Shown here: positions 13,811 to 35,700 of the stretch, one piece after another
Position numbering within the stretch: the stretch's first letter is position 1
Layout: every line of letters begins with the position of its first letter
NCBI RefSeq assembly: GCF_000002995.4
Contig: NW_025062479.1
Location: 898,001-962,000, forward strand
DNA length: 64,000 bases
Origin: Brugia malayi
Lineage: Eukaryota > Nematoda > Chromadorea > Rhabditida > Onchocercidae
Direction: 5' to 3'
Notes under the pieces: generated by a model
The model's input: the letters and a program-made list of their open reading frames with translations, nothing else
Told to the model about the DNA's origin: nothing
The model's database searches: none
Made by a program: the position numbers and the translations under genes

Positions 13811-14665
13811 ACAATACAATAATACAAAGAAAGTAATAGTTGGAAAAAAATAATAGCAATAATAAGTCAGTAAAGTATTACATAGAAAGTGGATGAAGAA
13901 CACTGTCATGCCCTTTCATTTTTATTTCTAAGTTCAGAAGCTATCTAGAAGCATTTCAAGCTTGAAATAGTACTGTGCAGAAAATGGAACGCAGTACAGT
14001 CCATGACAATGATTTTTCTTATTCCCTTTCAAACCTCTGCTGTCCTCCCGCTATTTTGTCAAAAGAATGCTTTACTGACCCTTAGATCCTAAATGAGGAT
14101 ATAAACAGTGGGATTTAAAAAATCCTAGTTGGAGATTTAGTGTGCTGTAAGGACGATATGTTCTGCCTTCAAATATCATAATATTATATGTACTAAATAA
14201 TGCAAACTAAACGATTTGCAACTGATTAATAATGATTTTAATGCCCTCGGTTAATTAAAGATTCACCTCAGGAAATTTTCGACGCACTACGCAACACACT
14301 CTTCTTAAAACAAACTCTCCCAGAACATTCCGCATCTTATTGGTCAAAGAATCCTAAAGTACTGTTATATATATATATATATATTTGCAAGAATACAGTA
14401 TCCGGATATCGTTTCCTCATGAAAGAATAATGTGATGACTTATTTCCAAGTATTTTTTTCAATGGCCATAATACGGCGGAAATGTAGTATTAAGCCTGAA
14501 AAAAAAAAAAGACAATACAGCCTGCAAGCGAAATGTTAATGAAAAGTAGTCTAGCACATCTAATCCTTCATAACTTTCCGTTTCAATTATTGCAGAAAGA
14601 AGGACAAAGAAATAGGTTCACCATCTCTTCCGACTTTTTTATATTTAATTTTATAATAAGGAAAC

Positions 14666-23615
<8,950 letters not shown>

Positions 23616-23619
23616 ACCA

Positions 23620-23790
23620 AGGAAAACTCCAACGTGAATGCCGTCAAAACTGCTTATCCCGTTGGAAGAGACTTGACTGCTTCTGTCACGGCGTGAACGT
23701 ACACGTTTTCCGCTACAGCGTTGGAGCACAAGTTTCCCGTCACGACGTAGGTGCAAACACTTCCCGTCGCCGGTTTACGAGTATTACGCC
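23620..23790 (+). repeat. Degenerate minisatellite, about 28-bp period, at the HIPK 5' end
   Basis: Successive segments share a TTT/CTTCCCGT-C-ACG-CGT theme: CTTATCCCGTTGGAAG, CTTCTGTCACGGCGTGAACG, TTTTCCGCTACAGCGTTGGA, GTTTCCCGTCACGACGTAGG and CTTCCCGTCGCC, spaced about 27-30 bp. It abuts the chosen HIPK start. On the minus strand it is open in the HIPK frame up to a Met at 23756, so part of it could encode an N-terminal extension rich in Arg and Ser. Confidence 0.6.
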
Positions 23791-24369
23791 ACCAAGAACG
23801 TACATATACATAAGCACAAACGTATGCATCGTGCTGATGATGTGTCACCACCACCACTGCCACCAACTACCGCCAATAACCACCCACACACCAGTAGAGT
23901 TCACTTTTCCACCTGTCGTCGTCAGATTATTTTTACGGAAGCAAGTAACGTCCCGCCACCGCGCGTGTCAAACGTGTCGTCAAGTCAACAGACGTGGACG
24001 CTTATGTTAATAAAGCCTTAACTGGCCCTGTCAACCACGACAGATTTCCTCCGCACCTCGCGCTTTTGCTGCTTTATCGCCACTGCATATTGCATACCCA
24101 CTTCTGCTCCTATCGTTGTCTAACCATTTTCATTTCTTTGCTCACGTACTTTTACAAAGTAACAAGTATACACTCTCCTTCCCCCCTGTCTTCTCATTTA
24201 ACCAACGGCGATACGCAGCTACGCACAACACATTATGAGCCGATACGCTGAATAATATAATCCGCAATGCTATGGATCGATGTGGATGACACCATTAAGA
24301 GACACATCAAATGTTGACGAAAGTTGTCGATTATGGAGAGGGGCAGACAGAGGTAGAAGAGGAGAGAAC

Positions 24370-24440
24370 ATATGTGTATATATGCGTGTATATGTGCATG
24401 TGTGTGTGTGTGCTTGTGTTTTTGTATGTGTAGTGTATGC
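24370..24440 (+). repeat. (TG)n/(TATG)n simple repeat
   Basis: TATGTGTATATATGCGTG is followed by a TGTG run. This is purine-pyrimidine alternating DNA with no coding role. Confidence 0.85.
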
Positions 24441-27400
24441 GTGTTTCTACGTGAGGGTCAGGGGTACGTGAGGCGTGGGTGTCTCGCTGGGCTACGTTTC
24501 TATATACTTTGTGTTGCGAGAGAACATGTAATGCTGTCAATTTCAGGTTTAGGGTAAGGGAAATGCTGGTAAATCGTACAATATTAATATATGGAATTAA
24601 TCGGAAGGGATGGAATGGAGGAGGTAAGTGGATTAATTGCTGAAAAAGAAAATAAAAGCCTTTCACTCCTAAAATTTCATCTTTCTTCTTTCAGAGTAAT
24701 ATTAAAAAAAAAAAAAAAAAAAAAGATCCGAATTTTAAACAACGGATGAAATGAAAATTTGGAGTGGAAATGTATTAAATATGTCGAAACATTTATAAAA
24801 TTAAGAAAAAAAAAAAGGGAAAATGGAAATGATCAGAAGCAGATTTTACCTTAAAGACACTGTTTGACCTTTAACACTCCTACCAGTAATATCCAACTGA
24901 TATTTTCATCAAATGCTTGCATGATTTGTTAGGGGAATTTTTGTATTTTATGTTAAAGAATTAAGAATGCTTTCCGGTTACAATTTCCTGATGAGCATAT
25001 GTTTAAATATAAAATGAATTGTATCATATGAAATTTGAAAATAATAGGGAAGGTTAACAAATTCAAGTAGTTTAGTAAATGGAAAAGAATTCACATAGAA
25101 TTATACAATGTGTATTGATGTCAACATTGATAACATCTGCATATACATTAATCGTCTCCACTAAAAGATTATATATCATTATGAGAAGCTTCCTGAACCG
25201 ATCGATTTGTTGTTAATCCATTATTGATTGACTGACTGATTGCAGATCACCTATTTGTTTGCCATAAAAATTAAAAGCCGATTTTATGTATTTTTCGTTC
25301 TTTCGCTTCTGTGCAAATATTTCAACTGTGATATTACCAATTTTGTATCAAACGAGTCACCGATATTTACCAATTGCTTCTTTAATTTAGCTATATTTTG
25401 TATAAATTTTCTATGCTTAATATTGTTAAATCATTCTGCATTATTTTATTAAAGGCTTTCCTGCACTTTATTTGACTCTGTGTAGTTTAAAAGAATTTAT
25501 TTTTCATTTACCAGTTAATACTTTCATTTGTACCGTATTTCATCCTTGACATTGTTCATGATTAATTTTATCACTGAAATCTATTCATTATCATTTTTTA
25601 ACAATAAAAGTAACATCATATCATGTTTTCTATTTATTTCATATTTAATACTATGTTCCAAAGTATTATTTGTTAGATCAAAGTATGTAAATGTAAATTA
25701 TCATTTCGGAGGATTATTGCTTTGCTCCTATATTCTAATAGGGAAAAAAAAAAAGGAAAGAAAAATGGAGTAAAATTGGTTTCATAAAGAATATTAAGAA
25801 GTTTACAATCTCTGTCGATTTCTTTCTCTCTCTCTCTCTCTCTTTTTTTTTTTTCTTGCAACATAATTCAGCGAATAAAAAACTAAATACGTTTAATGGC
25901 TACTAATAAACGAAGAGTGGAGAAGAAATGGCAATATTTCAGCAGATTGAAGTTTTCCCTTGTCTGTTCTGAAATATTAAATTGCAAAAATTAATATAGC
26001 ATTACCTTTAAATGAACTCTTTGCGTTAATAAATTATACAGATTCTTCGCCCAAGCGACGAAAGAATACATAAGCAGGTAATTCTGACAAGAAACTTTCC
26101 ATCATGAAAATAACAATGACTTGAATTCTCGAGAAAAAAAAAATGAAAATTTGTGTCTTTTCTGTAAATTTGCGACAATCAATCACCTCATGAAGTTTTT
26201 AAAACTTTAACTGTTCAGTAATCAAAATGAAGGCCGTCCTGCAGAAATCATCTCTGATCATTTGAAAATATGGTAGTCTTCTTGCTTCTAACATTTTTTG
26301 TTATATGAACATTAAATTAAGAACCTAAAACCCAAAAATAATTCTCTTAGAAGGAAACAGTCTTTTCAATTCTAATTCTAATTTAGTTTAAACAAATGGA
26401 TCATAATATGTAGTTTGAGATAATATCACATTGTCATTGTGTTTATTGTTTTGATTAAATTATTTAAAGAATCATTTCTTTTTTCTTTTTTTATTTAGTA
26501 TGCTTGAAACTATTTATATGTCTTTCTTTTTCTTATTGGATGAAAAAAAAAAAATAATAATGATAATAATTCGTAAGGTAACTGAACATGAATATTATTT
26601 TCAATATACATCATTAATTACATCATTTGTTTTTTTCCTCTTTACTAAGACGAGGATTGAATGATAAACTGATCTAGCATGGCAACTTATTATTTAAAAA
26701 AAGATGTCAAACTGACACGAAATGCTTCACATACAATTATTAATTTTTCTAAAAACAAGAATGAAATTTAAGAATTCAAGAAGCTTAACGATTTTGATAA
26801 TATCAACTGTTAATCAATTAGTGTGATGTAAACGATATTAACTGTTAACCATTTAAATTCACTATTATAGTATTAATAGTTAAGCGAATCGTGAGGAAAT
26901 TTTCAGAATTGTTTTAATTTGAAACGTTAACAGTGTTTATTGAACGACTTCAATTATTAATACTTTATATTCCGGAAATGATATTGAAAATAAAACCGTA
27001 TAACTTATTCAAGTTTTCAACATCTAATATAAGACAAATAATGCCAAATTTTAGATATATCCAAAAATAAAATATTGCATATTATTATTTACAGACATAT
27101 AAAATTGTTTCCATATAGTATTAACGGTAGCAATCAATAACAGTTCCAAAACTGTTTTTGTACTTATAAGATCAGATAAGATGATTGACACTGATGACAA
27201 TAATGTCGGAAATGAATTAATTTTATTATTTTTGAATTAATTTTGTTATTATAACGAAAAAATGTTTTCAAATTCCAGTTAATCCGAAAAAGAATAAATG
27301 AAACAAATGAAAAGTGTCTAATAAATCATATCAAGCATTTAAAAAATTTTCAAAATTTTTGTTAAATTTGAATCAAATATTCTGATTAAATACTTAGATT

Positions 27401-29699
27401 TAAAATATGTCAAACTGTGCATGCAAGAATTAATAACTTATTTATTAATATACACTAATTAAATTACAGTAAATTTGTTACAACAGAATTTACAGTTTAT
27501 CATTTGCTATGTAAAAACGGTGCATTAAACAATCTAACTTTAACTTTTTACAATGGATTTTCGTAAATGCTTTTGAACTTCAAACTAAAGTGAGAAAATT
27601 TTTCATCGATAGTTAATGGATACGAAAATTGCTGGTTTTTCCTTTTTTTTTTTTTTGTTTGCGTTTCGCATTTATCATTCTCAGAGATAGTATTTACAGA
27701 TCAAAAGTCAGATTTTTTAACAAAAAAGTGTTGGCATGAAATAAACAACATAAACATGAAATTTTTGAATTTAAAAACTTGAAAACTGCTATTTGTTGTT
27801 GATATTATAAATATGAAAAAGTTTCAGTCTTAGGTTTTGTCCCTTTTTTTTTCTAAATATCAAAATTGTTATCATTTCGCACTAAATCTTTATAACAGTT
27901 GAAAGTATGAAAATAGATATAAGAAAAAAAAAAAAATAAATTAAACAGTTGAAAAAAAAAAAAGAAAAGAAGGAGAAGAAATCTAAAAGCAAATGAATTG
28001 AATAGTTAGTGAAAGAGATTTTACTAATGAAAATTATTTACCATTGCCCATTTTCCAGTTCTTTTAGAATCACATTTGTAATTGCGGTAATAATGAAAAG
28101 ATTGGGTTAAAAAGTCTTTAAACGGTGAAAATTACATTTCCAAACTTTTCTTTTCACTCCTCTATTCCTCTTTTGTCCTTCTCTGTGACCTCCGCTCCCT
28201 CGTTCATTCATCCTTTTTACCATCATTCATTACACTTTTAATTAATACTCCATTGCGTAGCACTTAAATATTCCTGACAACTACTGTACCTGTACTGCAT
28301 CATTTTTCTCATCAGTTCAAATTTTATCATCTCATCATGCTGTACGATAAAAGTCAATTGATAAAGTCAGTTGATAAATGAACCGGAAGTTATCTTGATT
28401 GCATCTGATTAAATTGCTTCTTATTTATTGATTTATTTTTAAATATATATATGTGTTACTAGACAATTTTATTCAAATTTGAGAAATAAATCGCATTTAG
28501 TTAAGCAATTCGTTCTTTCTTTTTTGATTTTTTAATATATTTTTTGTTCCATCATTTCACGTAACTCACATATACCTGTTTTATTTTTCAATTTCAGGTT
28601 TTAATTTGTTCCTTTCCCTTTCTTTCGCTTTGCTCATTTTTGATAACGAGAAAAAAAAAAGGAATGAAAAACGAATAAACTTTTTATACATTTTGATTTG
28701 GTTGAAAATTCGTTGCCGTTATACAAACAAATTTTGCGTGAATTAGTTTGCATCTTTTTCGTGAATCTCGTTTCCATTCAAGGAAGAAAACAAAGAAGAA
28801 AAAAAAAAAGGATGTTGAAAATTTTTTGCTAGATATACGCTATCACTGAAATTCTTTGTAAAATACTTGAAAAAGAGGCACTTTTCTCTGTATATCGCCA
28901 ATTTATTTGCTCGAATACATTTCAATGATGCACTTTGATTTCATAATTTTATACCATTCATTGAATTTCAAAATTTGCTCCATAACTATTAAATTTACAA
29001 GAGAGAGAGAGAAAAAAAAAAGATAATTCATAAAAAGATTTCTTTCATTCACCAAATATTTTCATATTTTCCCATATGGATAATTATAAACTAAATTGCT
29101 TTACTCCTAAAAATTCACCACTCATTTCTTGGATGGGTTACGAAGTATTAACTATGCATCTGTTATTTAAAATTTAATCGATTTTATTTTATTCTTTTGT
29201 TTTTCGCCATTTTCATTGATCAAGTAGGTAATTACTTAGAGTAAGAAAAAAGCAGCAAATTCAATTCATAAAAAAAAAAAAAAAAAGAAATTGATTAAAT
29301 ATTCAAAAATTTTTTTGGCATAGATATCTGTTTTTTTGTTTAATTATTTATGATTAAATTTCCTATTTCAGCATAATCGTATATTGCGGTGATATTTTCT
29401 GCAAAATGTCATCCGTCAAATTACTTAGGAGAGATTTTTCATGTCATCAATTTTTGTTCTCCTTACGCTAGAAATTTGTTTTGTCTTCATTTCATTATTA
29501 CAGAAAACAATGAAAGAATAACTATTAAATAGTTCCGTTAACGTAACTTATGTTTTCTTATCTTTTATATGTTTGCCATATATGACTTATATTTTACCTA
29601 ATTTTTAAGCTATTAAATCGTAGCTTTTTTTAAATAATGAATTATTGCGAAGTATAAAGAATTATTCAGTAATTATTAGAGTGATTTTAATGATAAATT

Positions 29700-29724
29700 T
29701 CTTCTACATAGGTGAAAAATTAAA
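29700..29724 (+). promoter_or_regulatory. Splice acceptor upstream of START gene (likely SL site)
   Basis: TTCTACATAG ends at 29711, leaving a 13-base AT-rich leader before the ATG at 29725. This fits nematode spliced-leader addition. Confidence 0.45.
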
Positions 29725-31499
29725 ATGGATTCACTAATAACTTCAGCTACCAATCCCAATGTTACTCAATCAAATGCTGAAAAAGTTAGTATTCTTCCAA
29801 TTATTTTTGAAAAAAAAATTATCATTTACAAATGTATTAAAGATTTGATAAAATTAAATGATTGTGGAATAATTGTAAATTCCAAAAATGATTTTACTTT
29901 AAAAAAAAGAAAAAAAAAAAAAGAAAGAAAGACAATTAAAGTATGCGGAAGGAATGCGACATGCCAATGATGCATTACAAGACATGATGGATCTGGTCAA
30001 TACGCCTGATTTCGAGAATCGTGAAGGATGGAAACAGAAAAGTGCTAATAAAAATGATATTGTCTTCTCAAAACATTATGAAATAGGAAAAGTTTTCACT
30101 ATGAGGGTATATTTTTTCTCTTTTAATTTTTTCATTTCTCATTTTAAGCGTTGAATTTTTTAGATTATTACATCACTATATGAGTAATTTTCACTTTAAA
30201 TTAACTTTTGCTTCTTTTTTTTTTTTTCAAATAAAAAAGAAAAATGAAAGAATCATACTAGGAAAATTTTTAAATTTCGGGATTTGTTAGATATTTTTAA
30301 AGCATATTTCCAGCTTAATTTCACGCCTGTAAAATGAAATTGGCAAATATAAGTGTTAGCATTATTTATCGTCCTTCTTTCTTTTTTTTTTTTTTTTTAA
30401 TTTTGTTGCAGACTATCTTCGATTTTCCACTACAGCCATCATTCGCAGAACATTGGGAAAATTTTGCCGACATTGCGAAATATAATAAAAATATTTCAAG
30501 TGTTAAAATTATTGCTGAATTGGCATCTAATATGGATGTCGTTTATGTAAACATTTGAAATGTTTGAAACTATTTGCAATTGAATGTATTATGACCGAAT
30601 TCGATCAGAAATTGCGTTAGATAATTGAAATGGAACGAACAAACCATTATGATAGGAAAATTCTCGTCTACATTAAAGAAAATAGTAGTGAGATAAATAA
30701 TTAGCGATTCTATTGGAATTTATAAAAGAAAAAAAAAAAATTCGGGATTGTCACATTTTAAAAACTTGAACAAATTGATATCACTTCTTTCAAATTTCAT
30801 GCAATTTCGTCTTCTTATTTTTTTCTTTTTTTTTTGCGTCTAAATAGTAGTGTTTCAGTATGCAATGAAAGATTTTGCAAAGATCAAAGGACGAGAGTTT
30901 CTGATGTGTCGTACATTTCGTAGCTCTGGTAATGAAATACTTGAAGCAGCACGAAGTTTCGATTTTTCGGGTGCTGAGTGTAATCCTCAAAAAATTCGGT
31001 CAGTCATATTCTCTAGCTTCTTCTATTCAATTTGTGAGATCATTCTGATAAAAAGGAAGAAAGTTTAAATTAACTTAAAACTAACTTTTTAAATTCAAAT
31101 GTAACTCATTCATTTAAGTCGGTTTCAATCAATCTTAAATTATATATATATATATATATTGTGTCGAGAATTGAACTAAATATATATATATATATATATT
31201 TTAGTTCAATTGTTAGAGTATTGTTTCTATCAGTTATTGTTAAGTAAGATTGTGTTTGTTTAGCTTTAGTATGCAATATACAAATTTATTTCAGAGGGCA
31301 TGTAATACTTGCCGGTGGACGTTTTCGTGTTTGTCCTGAAGATTCAGCAAAAACTGTTGTGGATTACGTGATGTGCGTGGATTTTAAAGAAAAAAATATT
31401 CCGAAAATCATTATGGATGCTACAATGAGTACACTTATCATGCAAGATGCTGAATATACAAGAAAACAAATTGAAAAATTGAAACAGGAAGCAGTATAA
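29725..31499 (+). CDS. START-domain (StAR-related lipid transfer) protein
   Basis: Five exons join in phase: 29725-29784, 29942-30106, 30412-30546, 30859-30998 and 31295-31499, giving 234 residues. After about 20 residues the START fold begins: a helix (YAEGMRHANDALQDMMDL), NREGWK, NDIVFSK, GKVFTMR, FAEHWENFADIAKYN, a YAMKDFAKIKGREFLMCR strand pair (equivalent of the SPRDFV region), GHVILAGGRFRVCP, and the C-terminal lid helix ending IEKLKQEAV. START domains carry one lipid (sterol, phospholipid or ceramide) in a closed cavity. The absence of a signal peptide, membrane segment or FFAT-like motif suggests a soluble cytosolic carrier. The size resembles stand-alone START proteins of the STARD1/3 or STARD4 groups; the group and ligand cannot be fixed by eye. 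A poly-A signal AATAAA is at 31799. Confidence 0.88.
31141..31211. repeat. (TA)n tract with a perfect palindrome in START intron 4
   Basis: AATTGAACTAAA at 31169-31180 is perfectly complementary to TTTAGTTCAATT at 31200-31211. The 19 bases between are alternating TA, itself self-complementary. A second TA run precedes it at 31141-31159. The whole could extrude as a long hairpin. Confidence 0.85.
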
Positions 31500-32766
31500 C
31501 ACGAACCAATTTACAATATAATATTAAGCAATTTTATCCATTCATCTCTATCAACATATTTGAATATCATCAACATGTAATTTCAAAAGAAAAAAAATGC
31601 TATCAATAGTTATCAAAACTATACCATAGTATCCAGTGAAATCAAGAGATAAGTTAAACAATTTTTATTTATTTTGTCTCTCATTCCTGTTTTATTTGAG
31701 ATATATTTCTTCGGCATAAAAAAAAAAAAAAAAACTTATGCTTAATTTACAGCAACAGATAAACTACATGTTCAATAACTGTAAAACTAACATTATACAA
31801 TAAATGCATAAGATTTTTTTTGTAATGGAAATTTCAAAATTATTTTATCAGTCACTACAGTTGAATTCATTCCGTAAATAATAAATTAATGATGAGAAAG
31901 AGGTGACTGGAAGAAGAGAATAGATAATTAGATAATATTAGAGATGCTGTCGTTAAATGTCTATAAGAAAGTGTTTATTTAGGCATACCAATTAGAAATG
32001 AATGGGAATGAATAAGAAAATGATATAAAAGAAATAGGAATTTGATTAGGACATTGTTATGGACTTTATCGTTAAAAGTGTCTTGCTATTATCAAGAAAG
32101 GTATGTGAGATTATCAACGAGAAGAGGAGGAATAAGAAAGATAACGGTAAGAAAAGCGGGTTTTCAAGGACAATATAATTAAGTTAAATACATCAAGAAT
32201 TAAGTCTTCTTGTGTGTGTGTGTGTGTGTATACGAGTGTGTACGTCTATGTGCCGCTACCATACATAGGTGTACGTGACGGTTTTGTGTATCTTCTACAT
32301 TTCTACATATTAAATTTTGATGATCTGATTTAGACCATAATAAATCATTGACTCAAAGTCTCTTAGCTGCTATGTAGCAATAATTTTCCGCTTCGAGAAT
32401 GATATTTAACAAAAATTTCCAGTCACTTCCTAAAATGTTGCTGAAGTAAAAAAAAATAAAATATAAACTAAAGGTCTTTTTTTTTTTTTTGTTTCACTGA
32501 CGCTATGAGGGTAAGTACTTTCTGTAACCAATCTATTTCATAACAATTTATTAAAATGAAACAAGTTCTATCAAAGCAAAAATACTGCAAATTATTACAA
32601 AGTTAGCTTAATACATCATTTAAGTTCAAAAACACAATTAATTTATTTCTTCATATTTTAAAAACTTTAATTCAAAGTACTCGTCGGTATTATAAATTAC
32701 TTAATTACCTTTGCGATGAATTTTCTACAGTAATACAGCTTAGGAAATGGAAATCGCAAATGGAAG
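31500..32766. other. Intergenic region between convergent START and chitin-binding genes
   Basis: It holds the two 3' UTRs. The START poly-A signal (AATAAA, 31799-31804) and a TG dinucleotide run at about 32210-32229 are visible. No exon is supported. Confidence 0.65.
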
Positions 32767-35700
32767 TTACATAGTAACTTTACAATACGGTACCGCACTT
32801 GGAAAATCACATACGCTAAGTGCGGGATTAAAAACGGTATGCTCTGGGCAAAAAAACTTTTCCAGTTTGCCCCACACACATCGATAAAATACAGAGCAAT
32901 CTTTTTCGTCTGCCAAGTGATCACCGTGGGATTTTCCTTCACAATTTGAACCTGCTGCTAACGAACTGTTACCTATGAAAATAACCTATTTTAGGCAAAT
33001 TCCAAGAATTCTTTTAGAGGAAATTTGAAAAATATTTTGAAAAATACTAGCTAAAATATTATGAATACAAATTACCTTCTTCGGATTTTTCAGAAGTAAT
33101 AGCACACTCTGGCACATTGCTTTTATAATCACAGCCACCGGATATCTCGTTGAAAACAAGTCCATCATCACATGGCAAGTGTTCAAATATCTCTTCGCCG
33201 AAACACTAAAGAAGGTACAGCACTAGAATGTGTTATCTTTATACATCTAGAATCCTATATGTAGAAATTTTACCCAACAGCTTGGATTACCTGTAAGATT
33301 CTTGCACAGTCTGTAGGATGCCGATAAAAGCCATTCGGTCGATGAATACAAAAATCGTCGGTGTCGTTAAATTTTTTTATACTATCGGTTAGTGTAACCA
33401 ATCCCTGTTGGCATTCAGGATTCAGAGAAAGTGACATGCATGCACCAGCTGTTGCAGAAAATGTCTCCAAATGTTTAAAACAACGTCTCCGAATTGGAAC
33501 ACCCTAAACGTATTAGAATCTTATCAAAAATAATACCTTCATTAAAGCTTATATGTTTAATACCAGCCTACCTTCTTGCATACGTAATATTCACTTAAAC
33601 ATAGACCAATTCCTTTCGAAGTGCCATCTTCCACACCATCACACTTTTCTTTTGTTAATGACACTGATTCCGCAATAGCATCACCAACCATTCCACAAAC
33701 TTCAGCTGGTACACAACGTCCAACATCTTCATCAAACAAGTAGTCACTTATGCAGTATGACTAAAACGTAATAATACTTAATGGGCAAAAAGAGAAGGAG
33801 GAAAGCGATCAGGAAGAAATAAATAGAATAATATGGAAGAAGATACCAACGGATAAAAAACGAGGATGGAAAAACGGCAAAAATCAAAAAGAAACTTTAC
33901 TTCAGTTTTTTCCCTTTCTTTTCACTTCCAATATTGGCCGAGTTGTAAATTGTCATTTGACAATACTTACTTTATGAGGACTTCCATTTCCACTTCGTGG
34001 ACAAAAAATAAAATCTGTCCGACAATGCCCGTATGCTGCACTTTGACCTCGTGAGATTCGGCAAAGCGCTTGTATCGTTTGATTTGAAGCATTAGATGTT
34101 CTCAAATCCACAGCATGAATGGTCGAAATCAAATCTTTTTCCGAATGGGATGTTTCTAAAAAATCGTAATTCCAAACATAACAATCAGAGTTTAAGAATT
34201 CATCAAAATTTCAAAAAAAAAAAGACGAAAAATTTACCGTATGCTCTTTTTTTAAATGGAATTCCAGTTTTACCACCACAAGCAGCAACATTTTGTGCAT
34301 GATCACAACGATTAGTGTTGATATTATACACTAAGCCTTCCTGACAAAAGAATAAATGTTGATTACTGTTGACGCAGAGGACAAATTTTCTTGAACAACC
34401 TTTTGACATTATACCAATGAATCCATCCTCGCATTTCCATCGTTTGAGTGCTTAAAAATTAAGGAATCAATCAATAATTATATTATTATAGCCAAAAGAA
34501 GAAAATAGGTGGTATAGTGAATGCACTTACGAATTGAATGATAAGATGGTTGAGCAGTGATAGAGGTTGACTCCAAGGACACTTTTCCAGCGATAGAGGA
34601 CAATGTAGTGGAAGAGCTATTAACGAGATCAGTTCCTTTACAAGATGCAACATATTCTTTCTGGTCGCAAAATCCTGTTTCAAGATTTAAAACTAATGCA
34701 TCCTGGCATACGAATCCGGTTAGATGATCAGCTGAAAAAACCATGAAAATCATAGAAATTACGAAAATATAATAACTTATTAACCGACTTATTTATTACA
34801 AAAAGCTAACCAGAACAAACGAAAAAGAGCGGTGAGCATTGAGAAGCATACAATCCATTACGGACATTTATGCAATCAAAACTAGAAACATCATATGAAA
34901 CATTAGTCAAATTTACCAATGTATGGGGTAAATCATCTGAAACACAGTTTTATTAAACACTCAAAAGGTTTTGAACTATTTTTAAATATGATTAATCTCT
35001 GTAACCATTTTAAATTGAATTTTCTAAATCTTGAAATTGAGAAAACAAATACGAAATTGGGAGGAAACAAACTCAAATCTTGATCAGTCCTACTTTGAGG
35101 TAGGAATATAAAGTCTTTTATCCTTTCTTTAACTGCTGACTGATCCTCTTTTATCCTATTTCAAACTAATGACATTTTAAAAGCAAATTTTACCAAATCC
35201 TGCTAATGACGAAGAGGAACTGAATCTGTTAGTCACTGAAAACATTTTTTGTCTATTACCCTGTTCATCACATTCTGAAGCATCTTCTATCCTGCTACAT
35301 GAACTCGTTATCTGCAAACTCATTTAACTTCCATTTCCGTTCAGTCCAACTTAAAGTAAAATATCCTAGTAGCAAACAGAAACAGAAAAGGAAAAAATCG
35401 GAAAATTTAATAATCTTTGCCTGATCGAAAACGAGACCGCCATCGCAGTTGAATATGTATGCAATACCGCCAGCACATATCACAAACGATGGTGAACATA
35501 CCAGGGATATGGTACTATTAATGGAGCAGGTAAAGTTTGGTAATGTAGAAGGTACTTCGTGATTGGCATTTGCTAAAGCTATTTTTATATCATCTATGTT
35601 TTCATGACTTGAATAATCTGAAGAATACGTGAGGTTAATATCATGCATGTTTAAATTTTATATGCCTTCTATTTAATTCCCTTATTTAAACTTTAATTTT

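Larger units (their letters stand above)
10479..14665. other. Long intergenic region between convergent taf-12 and HIPK genes
   Basis: Both flanking genes end here, so it holds two 3' UTRs. No exon could be supported on either strand; the short open frames are not family-like. It contains a three-copy tandem repeat at 12829-12935, an ATA/TAA microsatellite at about 13681-13810 and a short (TA)n run near 14366-14383. Confidence 0.65.
23616..29724. other. Divergent intergenic region between HIPK and the START gene
   Basis: Both neighbours are transcribed away from this region, so it should hold both promoters. The first 500-600 bases are clearly richer in G/C and CpG than the rest and begin with a degenerate minisatellite. 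A TG/TATG-rich simple repeat lies at about 24370-24440. From about 24650 to 29700 the DNA is AT-rich, with poly-A/T tracts and no exon that could be supported on either strand. Confidence 0.6.

Noticed and set aside
13584..13909. Leu/Ile/Tyr-rich open frames on the minus strand
   Set aside because: They are translations of the AAT/AATA microsatellite in all three frames, with no splice context.
24331..24666. His/Thr-rich minus-strand frame of 111 residues
   Set aside because: It is generated by the TG/TATG simple repeat and flanking DNA.
29942..31499. Reading the START gene as several short independent ORFs
   Set aside because: All five exons join in phase through standard splice sites into one continuous START fold.
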